This document shows positions 40,801-46,914 of a stretch of DNA of 64,000 nt, one piece after another. Position numbers and translations under genes: made by a program. The notes under the pieces are model-generated. The model saw only the letters and a program-made list of their open reading frames with translations. It made no database searches and was not told the origin of the DNA. Position 1 is the stretch's first letter; every line of letters begins with the position of its first letter. This DNA comes from Gorsachius magnificus (Eukaryota > Chordata > Aves > Pelecaniformes > Ardeidae), in assembly GCA_034008185.1 (NCBI GenBank), contig CM067081.1, forward strand, positions 154,410,258 through 154,474,257, in the 5' to 3' direction.

Positions 40801-41315
40801 CATTTTCCACTGTAAGAGGAGCTAGATGAGAGCTCCAGGCTGAGGTTGGAAGCCCTTGATAAGTCATCAGACGCCATGGCTAAGAGAGATCTGTGCAGAT
40901 CGCATCCCTGGCCCTCTTGTCTTTTCTTGGCCATTTATGAGCAGCAGGGGGAGTGTGGGAGGGGAGCGTTGCCCTGCCTCTTACCCACACACGCTCTGGC
41001 CAGGTGAGCTTAGCAATACCTTCACCTTCCAGGACTGCTGGGCAATGGGCTCTGGAACGTGTGCCTGGGGGCTTGCAGGGTGCCGGGGGTGTGGGCAGAG
41101 CTGTGACCTGCTCTGCAGGCACCTCCTTGAGCTTTGTGGGGCAGGTGGCTGTGGATAAGGACCCAGGGCTGGCAGCAGGGGCAATTCCCTGCCTGGTCTT
41201 GCCCAGCTGGTGGCAGTGGGGAGAGTGACACTTGTTTTGCCTGTCCCTGTGGGGAGTCCATTTTCCTTTCTCTGTCTCTCCAGGTAGTAAAATGAAATTC
41301 CTCCACAAAAAGTAA
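5960..41315 (+). CDS. DENND2A: DENND2A, DENN domain-containing protein 2A (complete, 19 coding exons)
   Basis: DENND2-family proteins are guanine-nucleotide exchange factors for Rab9 and act in endosome-to-Golgi retrieval. Coding exons, joined in phase at GT-AG borders: 5960-6030, 7689-8900, 9967-10094, 13431-13552, 15959-16156, 18199-18292, 19571-19621, 22577-22764, 23480-23589, 23802-23871, 24500-24577, 25079-25219, 27407-27555, 35857-36034, 36848-36889, 38240-38357, 38991-39230, 40301-40387, 41284-41315. They total 3,309 nt, or 1,102 residues; human DENND2A is about 1,009. Landmarks are the KISEWEG motif (about residue 145), a proline-rich stretch (about 391-415), paired YEDI motifs (about 464 and 476), an uDENN-type segment (about 655-750), the cDENN core with SRLEHVDF and LLLERRVIF (about 775-930), dDENN (about 931-1060) and the tail GSKMKFLHKK. 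The segment VDWYAQTKL plus TDENSESDSDTEEKL favours DENND2A over 2B, 2C or 2D. The N-terminal third is poorly conserved. Family assignment is from memory and confident. Confidence 0.95.
6031..9966. other. DENND2A introns around coding exon 2
   Basis: Covers the introns 6031-7688 and 8901-9966. Short ORFs are scattered and unconvincing. A short CA run lies near 7363-7375 and a G/T-rich tract near 9173-9197. No recognisable repeat copy or RNA gene. Confidence 0.6.
7689..8900 (+). CDS. DENND2A: DENND2A coding exon 2 (long N-terminal exon)
   Basis: This 1,212-nt exon encodes about residues 24-428. It lies between the acceptor TATGTAG (ending 7688) and the donor GTATTT (8901). Most of it is charged, low-complexity and weakly conserved, rich in Lys and Glu, and probably disordered. 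The conserved islands are KISEWEGKK (near 8050), which DENND2C also has, and INPLPKPRRTF (near 8710). A proline-rich run (8790-8865) resembles SH3-type ligands. The ORF appears to continue into the intron up to 8937, but splicing at 8900 is required to reach the conserved next exon. Confidence 0.9.
9967..10094 (+). CDS. DENND2A: DENND2A coding exon 3 (YEDI motif, duplicated donor)
   Basis: The exon encodes KSYEFEDLLQ through SEENVYEDIL, strongly conserved with mammalian DENND2A. The donor used in the model is GTAGGA at 10095, phase 1. A near-identical copy of the last 10 exon bases and first 17 intron bases follows directly, giving a second GT donor at 10122. Confidence 0.92.
10085..10138 (+). 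repeat. 27-bp tandem duplication spanning a DENND2A 5' splice site
   Basis: Unit 1 is 10085-10111 and unit 2 is 10112-10138. They differ at two bases by eye. Each contains an exon end CTGG followed by a GT donor (10095 GTAGGA, 10122 GTACGA). Use of the second donor would add nine in-frame codons. Confidence 0.95.
13431..13552 (+). CDS. DENND2A: DENND2A coding exon 4
   Basis: The split codon G|AT restores Asp, then PPSKENPYEDIE gives the second YEDI motif. The exon ends TSSVPGTPTK before GTACTT, phase 0. Acceptor TTGCTACAG and donor are canonical. Confidence 0.93.
15959..16156 (+). CDS. DENND2A: DENND2A coding exon 5
   Basis: This 66-codon, phase 0/0 exon encodes LLSKPIFFRQNSERRSF and a Ser/Pro-rich patch (SPSKISPPSTPSSPDDTFF). 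It ends in the basic KRRRKIPK before GTAAAT. The serine/proline patch resembles a phosphorylation-rich linker. It is highly similar to remembered mammalian DENND2A. Confidence 0.94.
18199..18292 (+). CDS. DENND2A: DENND2A coding exon 6
   Basis: The exon encodes LVLKINAIYEARRGKKRVKR then LSQSTESNSGK, shared by all DENND2 paralogues. Acceptor CTAAGCAG, donor GTAAAG, phase 0 in and 1 out. Confidence 0.94.
19571..19621 (+). CDS. DENND2A: DENND2A coding exon 7 (51-nt acidic exon)
   Basis: This 17-codon exon encodes VTDENSESDSDTEEKLK across its split codons. It is phase 1/1, so skipping it would keep frame. The acidic sequence is one of the best diagnostics of DENND2A against its paralogues. Confidence 0.93.
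19622..22576. other. DENND2A intron, no feature recognised
   Basis: This 2,955-base intron lies between the acidic 51-nt exon and the uDENN start. No further exon fits: the flanking exons are phase 1 on both sides and join directly to the conserved KLKAHSQRLV. I see no transposon copy. Confidence 0.6.
22577..22764 (+). CDS. DENND2A: DENND2A coding exon 8 (start of uDENN)
   Basis: The exon encodes AHSQRLVHVKSRLK then ERQLFEYFVVVSLHKK and VPEVTQQFPLK, the entry into the upstream DENN module. It ends at 22764 before GTGCAG, phase 0. The open frame continues 33 bases into the intron only by chance. Confidence 0.94.
23480..23589 (+). CDS. DENND2A: DENND2A coding exon 9 (uDENN)
   Basis: The exon encodes LERSFKFMREAEDQLKAIPQ then FCFPDAKDWAPIHHF. 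The FCFPD motif is typical of uDENN. Donor GTAAGT, phase 2 out. Confidence 0.94.
23802..23871 (+). CDS. DENND2A: DENND2A coding exon 10 (uDENN)
   Basis: The exon encodes SETFSFVLTGEDGSRRFGYC followed by RRLL, the core strand of uDENN shared by all DENND2 proteins. Donor GTAATT, phase 0. Confidence 0.95.
24500..24577 (+). CDS. DENND2A: DENND2A coding exon 11
   Basis: The 26-codon exon encodes PSGKGKRLPEVYCIVSRLGC then FNLFSK, joining uDENN to cDENN. The acceptor TCTTGAAAG is purine-rich near its end and thus somewhat weak. Donor GTGAGG. Confidence 0.94.
25079..25219 (+). CDS. DENND2A: DENND2A coding exon 12 (cDENN)
   Basis: The 47-codon phase 0/0 exon encodes ILDEVEKRRGISPALVQPLM, RSVMEAPFPALGRTITVKNF and LPGSGTE. 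It is nearly invariant in the family. Confidence 0.95.
26220..26865 (+). mobile_element. Old, diverged CR1-type LINE fragment
   Basis: Several segments in order resemble CR1 coding sequence: TCAATATGGACAAAAGCAAA, AAAAGGATCTGGTGGTATAC, and TTCAAGAATAATTTAGATAAGC near 26,820. Many substitutions and gaps suggest an ancient insertion within a DENND2A intron. Borders are approximate. Confidence 0.6.
26998..27032 (+). repeat. Poly(A) tract, 35 bases
   Basis: An uninterrupted run of A lies in the intron before coding exon 13, about 130 bases after the recognisable end of the old CR1. It could be a microsatellite or the tail of an unrelated retro-insertion. CR1 elements themselves do not end in poly(A). 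Confidence 0.95.
27407..27555 (+). CDS. DENND2A: DENND2A coding exon 13 (cDENN core)
   Basis: The exon encodes PLDSRLEHVDFESLF and ASLLLERRVIFIADKLS, the central cDENN helices and strand. It ends phase 2 before GTACAA. The 8.3-kb intron that follows is the longest in the gene. Confidence 0.95.
27556..35856. other. Longest DENND2A intron (8.3 kb)
   Basis: It splits the cDENN domain between ADKLS and TLSKCC. It contains a 29-base T tract and many short ORFs of no recognisable family. Purine-rich and AT-rich stretches alternate. I see no nested gene that I can support on either strand. Confidence 0.6.
31839..31867 (+). repeat. Poly(T) tract, 29 bases
   Basis: An uninterrupted T run inside the 8.3-kb intron. 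On the minus strand it reads as poly(A). No flanking retrogene body or target-site duplication was recognised. Confidence 0.95.
35857..36034 (+). CDS. DENND2A: DENND2A coding exon 14 (cDENN end)
   Basis: The exon encodes TLSKCCHATVALLYPFTWQH, TYIPVLPPSMIDIVCSPTPF, then LIGLLSSSLPRLKELPVEE. The YPFTWQHTYIPVLP block is a hallmark of DENN domains. Acceptor CTTCCAG, donor GTGAGC, phase 0 out. Confidence 0.96.
36848..36889 (+). CDS. DENND2A: DENND2A coding exon 15 (42-nt exon)
   Basis: The 14-codon exon encodes VLVVDLVNNRFLRQ, phase 0/0, between acceptor ATTCTTAG and donor GTGAGC. It is too short to stand out as an ORF but is required by the conserved DLVNNRFLR at the cDENN-dDENN junction. Confidence 0.94.
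38240..38357 (+). CDS. DENND2A: DENND2A coding exon 16
   Basis: The exon encodes MEDEDSILPRKLQAALEHIL then EQRNELASDKEDGPVNGKQ, a conserved helix and a variable acidic loop before dDENN. Donor GTAAAG, phase 1 out. Confidence 0.94.
38991..39230 (+). CDS. DENND2A: DENND2A coding exon 17 (dDENN)
   Basis: The 240-nt phase 1/1 exon encodes TSPLNEVVSEAFVRFFVEIV, GHYSLFLTPTEREERTLQ, the serine-rich KSVSSKSLRRFLEVFMETQM, and FGGFIQERELRKQGVRG. It is the main dDENN exon and is highly conserved. It is GC-richer than neighbouring introns. Confidence 0.96.
40301..40387 (+). CDS. DENND2A: DENND2A coding exon 18
   Basis: The exon encodes LFEVRAQEYLETLPSGEQSG then VNRFLKGL. Acceptor CTTTCTGCAG, donor GTAAGG, phase 1/1. 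It is near-identical to the remembered mammalian DENND2A C-terminus. Confidence 0.95.
41284..41315 (+). CDS. DENND2A: DENND2A terminal coding exon with stop
   Basis: After acceptor TCTCTCCAG the split codon G|GT gives Gly, then SKMKFLHKK and TAA at 41313-41315. This basic tail is the family's usual C-terminus, so the reading frame is complete at this end. Confidence 0.95.
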
Positions 41316-41361
41316 GAGCGAAGCACATCCACAGAAGAGAATGGCTTTACCATTGAACAGC

Positions 41362-41367
41362 AATAAA
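41362..41367 (+). promoter_or_regulatory. DENND2A: Possible DENND2A polyadenylation signal AATAAA
   Basis: A canonical AATAAA lies 47 bases after the DENND2A stop codon. If used, the 3' UTR would be under about 100 nt, which is unusually short. A further, distal signal cannot be excluded. Confidence 0.45.
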
Positions 41368-43841
41368 TCAGACTATTCTCAACCGTTCCCATTCAGCCTG
41401 CTCCCGGGAGCCAACAGCCTTGGGCGAGCTGACCATAGCCGGGACGCGCCTGCACAGGCACGTGGGGCCGCAGGAAGAGTTAGGGGCTGCAGGGCTGCTG
41501 GGACAGGTTTCTGGATATCTACAGTACCATGCACTGGACCAAGCACTCTCTGAACTCTGCACTAGCATGTTGCAGGCATCCCAGCGGATTGGATCTCTTA
41601 GCTAGTCAATTCTTTGTTTTGTTGTATTTTTCTATTTATACTGGGGTTAGAACAGTTATTAACCGATGACTCTTGCCCTGCCTCCTCTCTCCACCTGGTG
41701 CTGCAGGAGGCCAAAGCAGGACTCCACGGCACCGAGCAGGCAAAGCTCAGGCATGGAGGAGGGGAGGAACAGAGATGTATGGGAATAGGTCTCTGCAAAG
41801 CGAGGATACTGAGGGCTGCAGGGATGATGTGGACTGACCAGGAGGAGCTTCCAAGCAAGGGAGAGGGGTGAGGGGGAACCACTAAACCTACTGAGGACTT
41901 GATGGGCCAGCCAGCTCCCCGGGTGGCTGTGCCAGGGGGTCCTGGCACGAGGAGAGGCCTTTCTTTACACAGTGTAATTAAAAGTGGGGGAAAAGGGGTT
42001 TTTGGGAGGGGGATGAGCTGTCCCACCAGCTCACCTGGTGCCAAGCGTGAGCCGGGGGGACCCTCGGCTTGGCCAAGCCCTCAGCTTCCTGTGCACCTTT
42101 GCAGCCTAGTGGCCTCATTCCCTTGCCTGGCTGCTTGCAGGGGCAGCTGAAGCAGAGCTTCCCTGCAGGGTCTCCGGGCCTTCCCAAAGTCAGATGGCTC
42201 TTCTCTCCCATCTCGGGTGTTGCTGCTGGGGAGCGTGGTAGGAAGCAGGCAAGGGGACTGTGCCTGCTGCTGCCTTCTCTGCTCCTGCCTGGGGAGGGGG
42301 CAGGATCTGCCATTGCTCACCTCTCCTCTGTTTTGGTTGGGATAGAGAGGTGGGGAGGTGTTGGGGGAGGCACGTGGAGGTTGAAGGGGGCAGTGAGGGC
42401 AGAGTCAAGAGCAGCTGGAGCGTCCTTGGGTCTCCTTCTGCTCTTCAGAGAGGAAGCCAGAGGGTCACTCTGCTACAGCCCAAAGGGAAATCTCTTCCCC
42501 AGCTCTGGGGAGGTTGCAGGGTGGAGGTGGTGTGCGAGTGCCCCTTGCTGTGGGCAGCCCTGCTACGCTGGGCTACATAGGGCTGCCAGGGAGTTTGACA
42601 GTGGCCGGGGTGCCCCTGTGCTCAGTGGGCTTCAGCCGCCTCCTCCGCTGGTGGGTTGTGATGGGTGGTGGTGGGAGCGGGCAGCTGGCTGGGTGAGGAG
42701 GTGGAGGGGTGAGCGCTGGGACGGTGCCTCGCTGGCTGCCAGGGTGAGGGGGCTTGATCTGTCCATGAGGTGTGCCACCACCCGGGGACCAGATAAGCCA
42801 GGCACCAGGCTCTAGGCCCTGCTTGAGCAGGGGTTTGGCCCAAATGACCTCCAGAGGTTCCCTTCCCACCTCAACTCCTCTGTGGTGAGCACCAGAAACG
42901 TGGGACAGTAGCAGGGCCATGCTGGGTGGGGGGCAGGTAGGTGGCACCTGCAGCTCTGTGCTCCCCAGCTCATGTGTGGGGGCAGTGGAGGCAGCAGCAT
43001 CTACCTCCCTCCCGGGGGGGTTGCGCTCCCGCAGGGGTGGCCAGGCGGGGGGCAGGGGGGGGCTGCCCCTTGGGTGCCCTGAGCAAAACTGGCACCACTA
43101 AAAGCCCGGTCTGTCCCAGGAGGTGGTGGTGGCCCCCCAAAGGAAACTGCGGTGGAGTTCAAGGTGAATCAAATGCTGCGGTTTAGTTCTCTTTTTAAAA
43201 GGTGTTTTTAATGGTAGCACAATGGCGTTTTGCAAAGCTGGGGCGTACCCACACATGCAGAGGTGGCCAGGATGCCTGCAGAGCTTTGTGGGGTGCTTCA
43301 ATGAAGCTGATCTTGCAGGTCAGCTCAGGCCTCCAGACGCAGGTGTCCTACGTGGTGCCCCCCACCAAGCCTGTTCCCGGGGGGTTCTGCGTTCCCCTTC
43401 TCAAGCGATGTTTTCAACAGTGTGGGACTCGGCCTCCCTCAGCGGGAGCCGGGTGGGTTTCCTGGGCTGCCCAAGGTCAACAGGCTCCTTAGCTCAGCGT
43501 GAACTTGCGCATGATACTGGCAGCTTTTGCTGCAACATCCTGCTTGCTGAAATCAAACCGGGTTGCAAAATAGCCCCGTTGGTCTCGTTTGGGGGCTCCA
43601 AGCAGGCTCTGCCAGCACGGGGCTCTGTGGCCACTCAGTGCTTCAGTTGGCAGCTCTCAGGAAAGCTGCAATCAAGCCTACATAATGTCCAAAATCTGGG
43701 CGGGAGGAGAGGGGGGGAGTCAAAAAGCAGTGGTATGAAAAGTGCATTGAAAGAAACATTTACAGCCATGTCACTAAGGATTTAAAATGAAATTCGGACA
43801 GAGCACGTTGGTCTCCAGCCGCAGGGCAGCCTCTCCAGCTT
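41368..43841. other. Space between converging genes, no gene supported
   Basis: A GC-rich stretch with G-runs (43014-43020, 43047-43052, 43055-43062) and a 248-codon plus-strand ORF that lacks any family feature. Its right part probably includes the 3' UTR of the minus-strand secreted-protein gene. An ATTAAA on the minus strand at 43207-43212 is a possible polyadenylation signal for that gene. Confidence 0.5.
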
Positions 43842-43918
43842 TTAGGTTGAGCCGTGTTGCTCCAGGATGAGCAGGACGCTGTGCCCCTCAGGGCTGCGGA
43901 TGCTTCGGAGGAAGCCAC
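43842..43918 (-). CDS. Last coding exon of the secreted protein
   Basis: Acceptor CTTCCTCCCAG, split codon G|GT, then GFLRSIRSPEGHSVLLILEQ HGST and stop. The tail carries no cysteine. The phase match with the preceding exon supports the model. Confidence 0.65.
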
Positions 43919-46752
43919 CTGGGAGGAAGAGCGGTGGGGCTGGCTGTGCCGGGCCTGACCTCGCGTCCCTCCGCGTGCCCTCCCCTGGGGGCTGCCCAGA
44001 GAGGACGGTGTGAACAGAGCACGTATGCTGGGTATGCCCCCTATACCATGAACATATGCACAGCGCCCTGTGTACCCGGAACGTTATCCTTGCCCCCTGC
44101 ACGCCCCACAGCCAATGGTTTCCCGCACCAGCGCTGATGTCTGTGCATTCTGTAGCCTTGGATGGGTTTTCCTCCGTGACCGTGTGTGTGTGTGGGTGTA
44201 GACAACCGTGCTGAGGTGAGAGGCCAGGCCGGGGGCAGTGCGGATATACTGGGGGGTACTGGAGAACTGCGGTTGAACACTAAAAGCTGCCATCTCTGAT
44301 CACTGGTTAATTAAGGAGCTCGTGCATGCCGACGTGAGCAGCTTTGCGGGACTCAGAGCCCGTGACGCCTGGGAGAGCCACGCTTGCCGACGCTCAAGCC
44401 ACCGGCTAAACCCTGAGCCCCGTTTCCCTCCTGGGCTTACCCACACGGGCTCTCAGCACGCTGCGAGGGCTCAGGGTGCTGTGCAAATCCCAGCTCTTAC
44501 AGATACTCAGTGGAATGTCCCACTCACATTACAGTCGTCCGTTCATCGCTGATGGTGGCCGGTGCCGGCAGGACAGACACAGGGCCCTGTGCAGCCCAGT
44601 TTAGGGGACAAGACCCTGCCCTGCACAGGGTAGGTCTGGTTTGGGTTTGGAGGGGTGTAGCGGAAGGGCTGTGCATGTGGGCAGCTGCATTTGGGGGTCC
44701 CCAGTGCCAGTGGCGGGGGGGCTTGCAACCTACCTCTCTGCCTGGAGACGGCTTTCAGGTCACAGGCGCCGGCGGGCAGCTTGCAGGTGTAGAGCCCCAG
44801 GCAGCCGCCGCAGTCGGAGGGCTTCTGGCAGGGCCGGGCGTGGATGCTGTGGCAGGAGTGCTACAGGGGAGGGAGAGAGGTGGCCACAGTGCCAGCGTCC
44901 AGCCTTGCCCAGCCCTGGCCTGAGACCCCCTCCCCGTCACAGCCTCCTCATCGCTCTGTGCTCAGATGCTGCTGAGAGCCCCGGCCCCGAGGAGCCTGTG
45001 GTTTCCTTTTGGGGTGTGTGTGCCCCACAGCCATTTAGTCCTTTTGGGGTGACATGAACTGCTCAGCCCCAGGACTGCGTTTGCCGGGGGCTGTCGGCTC
45101 AGGCCCACTTGCTCTGATGCCTGGGGGTGAGATGAGCTCAGAAGAGCCTCTTCATCTTCCCCAGCTGGGCAGGCAGGAGAGGGTCTCGTTAGAAAGCAAA
45201 GCCACTTTGCAGAAGATTACCTGACATAACAGGATGAGCATTTGCTGCTGGATGTTTGGTTCCCATTTAAAACGCTAAAATAACGCACTAAAACCCACAG
45301 TAGCAGGACAAGCTGCTCACCAGGCTGTAGAGCAGCAGCGTCGTGCAAGGAGCTGGAGAAACTGGGGCCCAAGGCTGCAATTTTAGGGGCAGCTCGTCAC
45401 TCCTTTTGGCAGGAGGCACGCTAAGGGGCTGGCCTCGTGGAGCTGAAGGGCTGCTGCCTATGCGGCACAGGCAGGTGTCCCCAGCGCACCTCCTGGGCAT
45501 GGCATTTTCGGGAGATGCACCCAGAGCTGCGCTCGCGTCCTGACCTACTCACTGCCTGCCTGCACGGTCGTTGGCTCTGCTCTAAGCCTCACCAGGTACC
45601 AGACAGGGTTTTGGGGTTGTCACCCCTTGCCCGCACCACCAGCCCAACAGCGCTGTGAGGCCGTGTTGTGGCCGACGCTCTCACACTCCGCTTATGAGGA
45701 ATGGCCCAAAAGCGGCTTTTCTACCCGACATTTGCAGGGACACGGCACGCTTGGCAGCTGCTCCTGCTGCCCTTGGTCCTGTCTGCTTTGTATGTCCCCG
45801 CAGTGCCATGGGGGAGCCGGTTTTGAAGCTGGAGAGGTGGCTGAGCTGCCCGGGCAGATACCGCTGGCGTGAGGGCAGAGGGGAGCAGCCCAGGGGTCAC
45901 ACGCTGGGTGCAGCGACCCTCTGCCTGGAGGGGAGGTGCCACTCCAGTCCTGCTCTCCTGAAACTCCAGCCTTGACTGCCTGGCACGGGTGTATAGCCAA
46001 ACAACCGCAAGTGTTTGGGTGGTAGAACTGCTGGGAGCTCGGGACAGGAGGCTGGGCCGGGAGGATGCTCTCCTTTCCCTGCCTTGCAGCCTGGCGATGC
46101 GGTTCGGGGCTCTCCTGCCTGGTTTCGGTGTCTCTGTGCTGCACAGACCCACTGGAGCCACTGCTGGCTCCCTGTTATAACAAGTGCCGGGGGCACCCGT
46201 TTCTTTGGCCCCGTCCTCTTCGTTAGGCGCTCATAACGCCGTTACGCGCGGCCCCTCCATGCCGGGCAGACGGGTCAGCCAAAGGGGCTCACCGAGCCGC
46301 CCTCCCCTCATCCCCATCCCCCTGCAAACCCTCATCCTCGCTGGCGAGGGTGGGCTGTGCTTACCGTGTCCCCGTTGAACTTCCCGGCCCTTGGGGCTCC
46401 CTGGGCTCCGGCTGCGGGAGGGCTGCGCTGGGAGCTTCCGGGGCCGGCCAGGGGGGTCCTGCTTGCCCCTGCCCAGTGGGGGCTTGGCCATGGCCTTGCT
46501 GGGGGACCTAGAGCTGAGGGGGACCTCTCTCACCAGCTCCCACATGCCAGCCAGGGCATGGCTCCCCCCTGTGCCGTGGCTGGGCAGGTTGTCCCCTCCA
46601 CCTCCAGGTGGCTGAGGGTCTTCTCCATGGTCTCCCACTCCTGGCAGCTTCTCTGGGGCGCTGGTCCGGCCCCCCAGTGCCTCAGACGGTGCCAGGTCTG
46701 AGGAGAGCAGCACCAGGAGGAGCAGAGCAACCGTCAGTGCTGGGCTCTTCAT
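43842..46752 (-). CDS. Small secreted cysteine-rich protein, family unknown (3-4 exons)
   Basis: The start ATG is at 46752. The first 25 residues form a textbook signal peptide (MKSPALTVALLLLVLLSSDL, then APSEA). A Gly/Pro/Ser-rich acidic linker follows. Exon 44734-44860 encodes six cysteines spaced C-x7-C-x5-C-x2-C-x5-C-x6-C (HSCHSIHARPCQKPSDCGGC then LGLYTCKLPAGACD). The last exon, 43842-43918, joins in phase and ends EGHSVLLILEQHGST with TAA at 43842. The preferred model is 46752-46534, 46400-46365, 44860-44734 and 43918-43842, giving 152 residues. Reading exon 1 straight to its donor at 46364 puts the cysteine exon out of frame. A minus-strand TATA box lies 111 bases upstream. I do not recognise the family; a hormone-like or extracellular role is inference. 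Confidence 0.65.
44734..44860 (-). CDS. Cysteine-domain exon of the secreted protein
   Basis: Acceptor CCCTGTAG then 127 bases ending before donor GTAGGT. The frame giving six cysteines is open throughout; the frame following from unspliced exon 1 hits a stop. It exits in phase 1, exactly what the last exon needs. Confidence 0.75.
46365..46752 (-). CDS. Exon 1 region of the secreted protein (signal peptide)
   Basis: The region is open from ATG to a strong donor GTAAGC (46364-46359), but that leaves phase 1, whereas the cysteine exon reads from phase 0. A good internal donor GAGCTG|GTGAGA (exon end 46534, phase 0) and an acceptor GAGCCCAG|GGA (exon start 46400, phase 0) would remove 133 bases and give WELGAPRAGKFNGDT before the cysteines. 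That restores frame throughout. The intron model is inferred; an undetected extra exon between 44.9 and 46.3 kb is the alternative. Confidence 0.6.
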
Positions 46753-46862
46753 CCTCAGGGCCTGGCTTCACTTGGGGTCCTCCTGCCCAGACTGTGCTGT
46801 TAGAGGCAGGAGCAGAGGCAGGAGCTGCTCCTCTTCCTTACTGCTGGATCTAGCCGAACTCA

Positions 46863-46870
46863 TTTTTATA
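46863..46870 (-). promoter_or_regulatory. TATA box of the secreted-protein gene
   Basis: TATAAAAA on the minus strand, with a GC box (GGGGCGGGGG, 46905-46914) about 35 bases further upstream. This predicts transcription starting near 46,840 and a 5' UTR of roughly 90 bases before the ATG at 46752. The arrangement is typical of a tightly regulated, tissue-specific gene. Confidence 0.65.
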
Positions 46871-46914
46871 GCACAGGGACCTACCCTGGGGGCACAGCTC
46901 TTTTCCCCCGCCCC

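Noticed and set aside
42069..42815. 248-codon plus-strand ORF
   Set aside because: Rich in Gly, Arg and Leu with no recognisable domain, in GC-rich DNA where the opposite strand is also open. There is no promoter or splice support.
43222..43785. 187-codon plus-strand ORF
   Set aside because: It lies antisense to the probable 3' UTR of the secreted-protein gene and has no family similarity or conserved pattern that I can see.
45288..46196. Minus ORFs between the secreted-protein exons as a missing exon
   Set aside because: None has both a good acceptor and donor with the needed phase 1 to phase 0 change. The micro-intron model is simpler.
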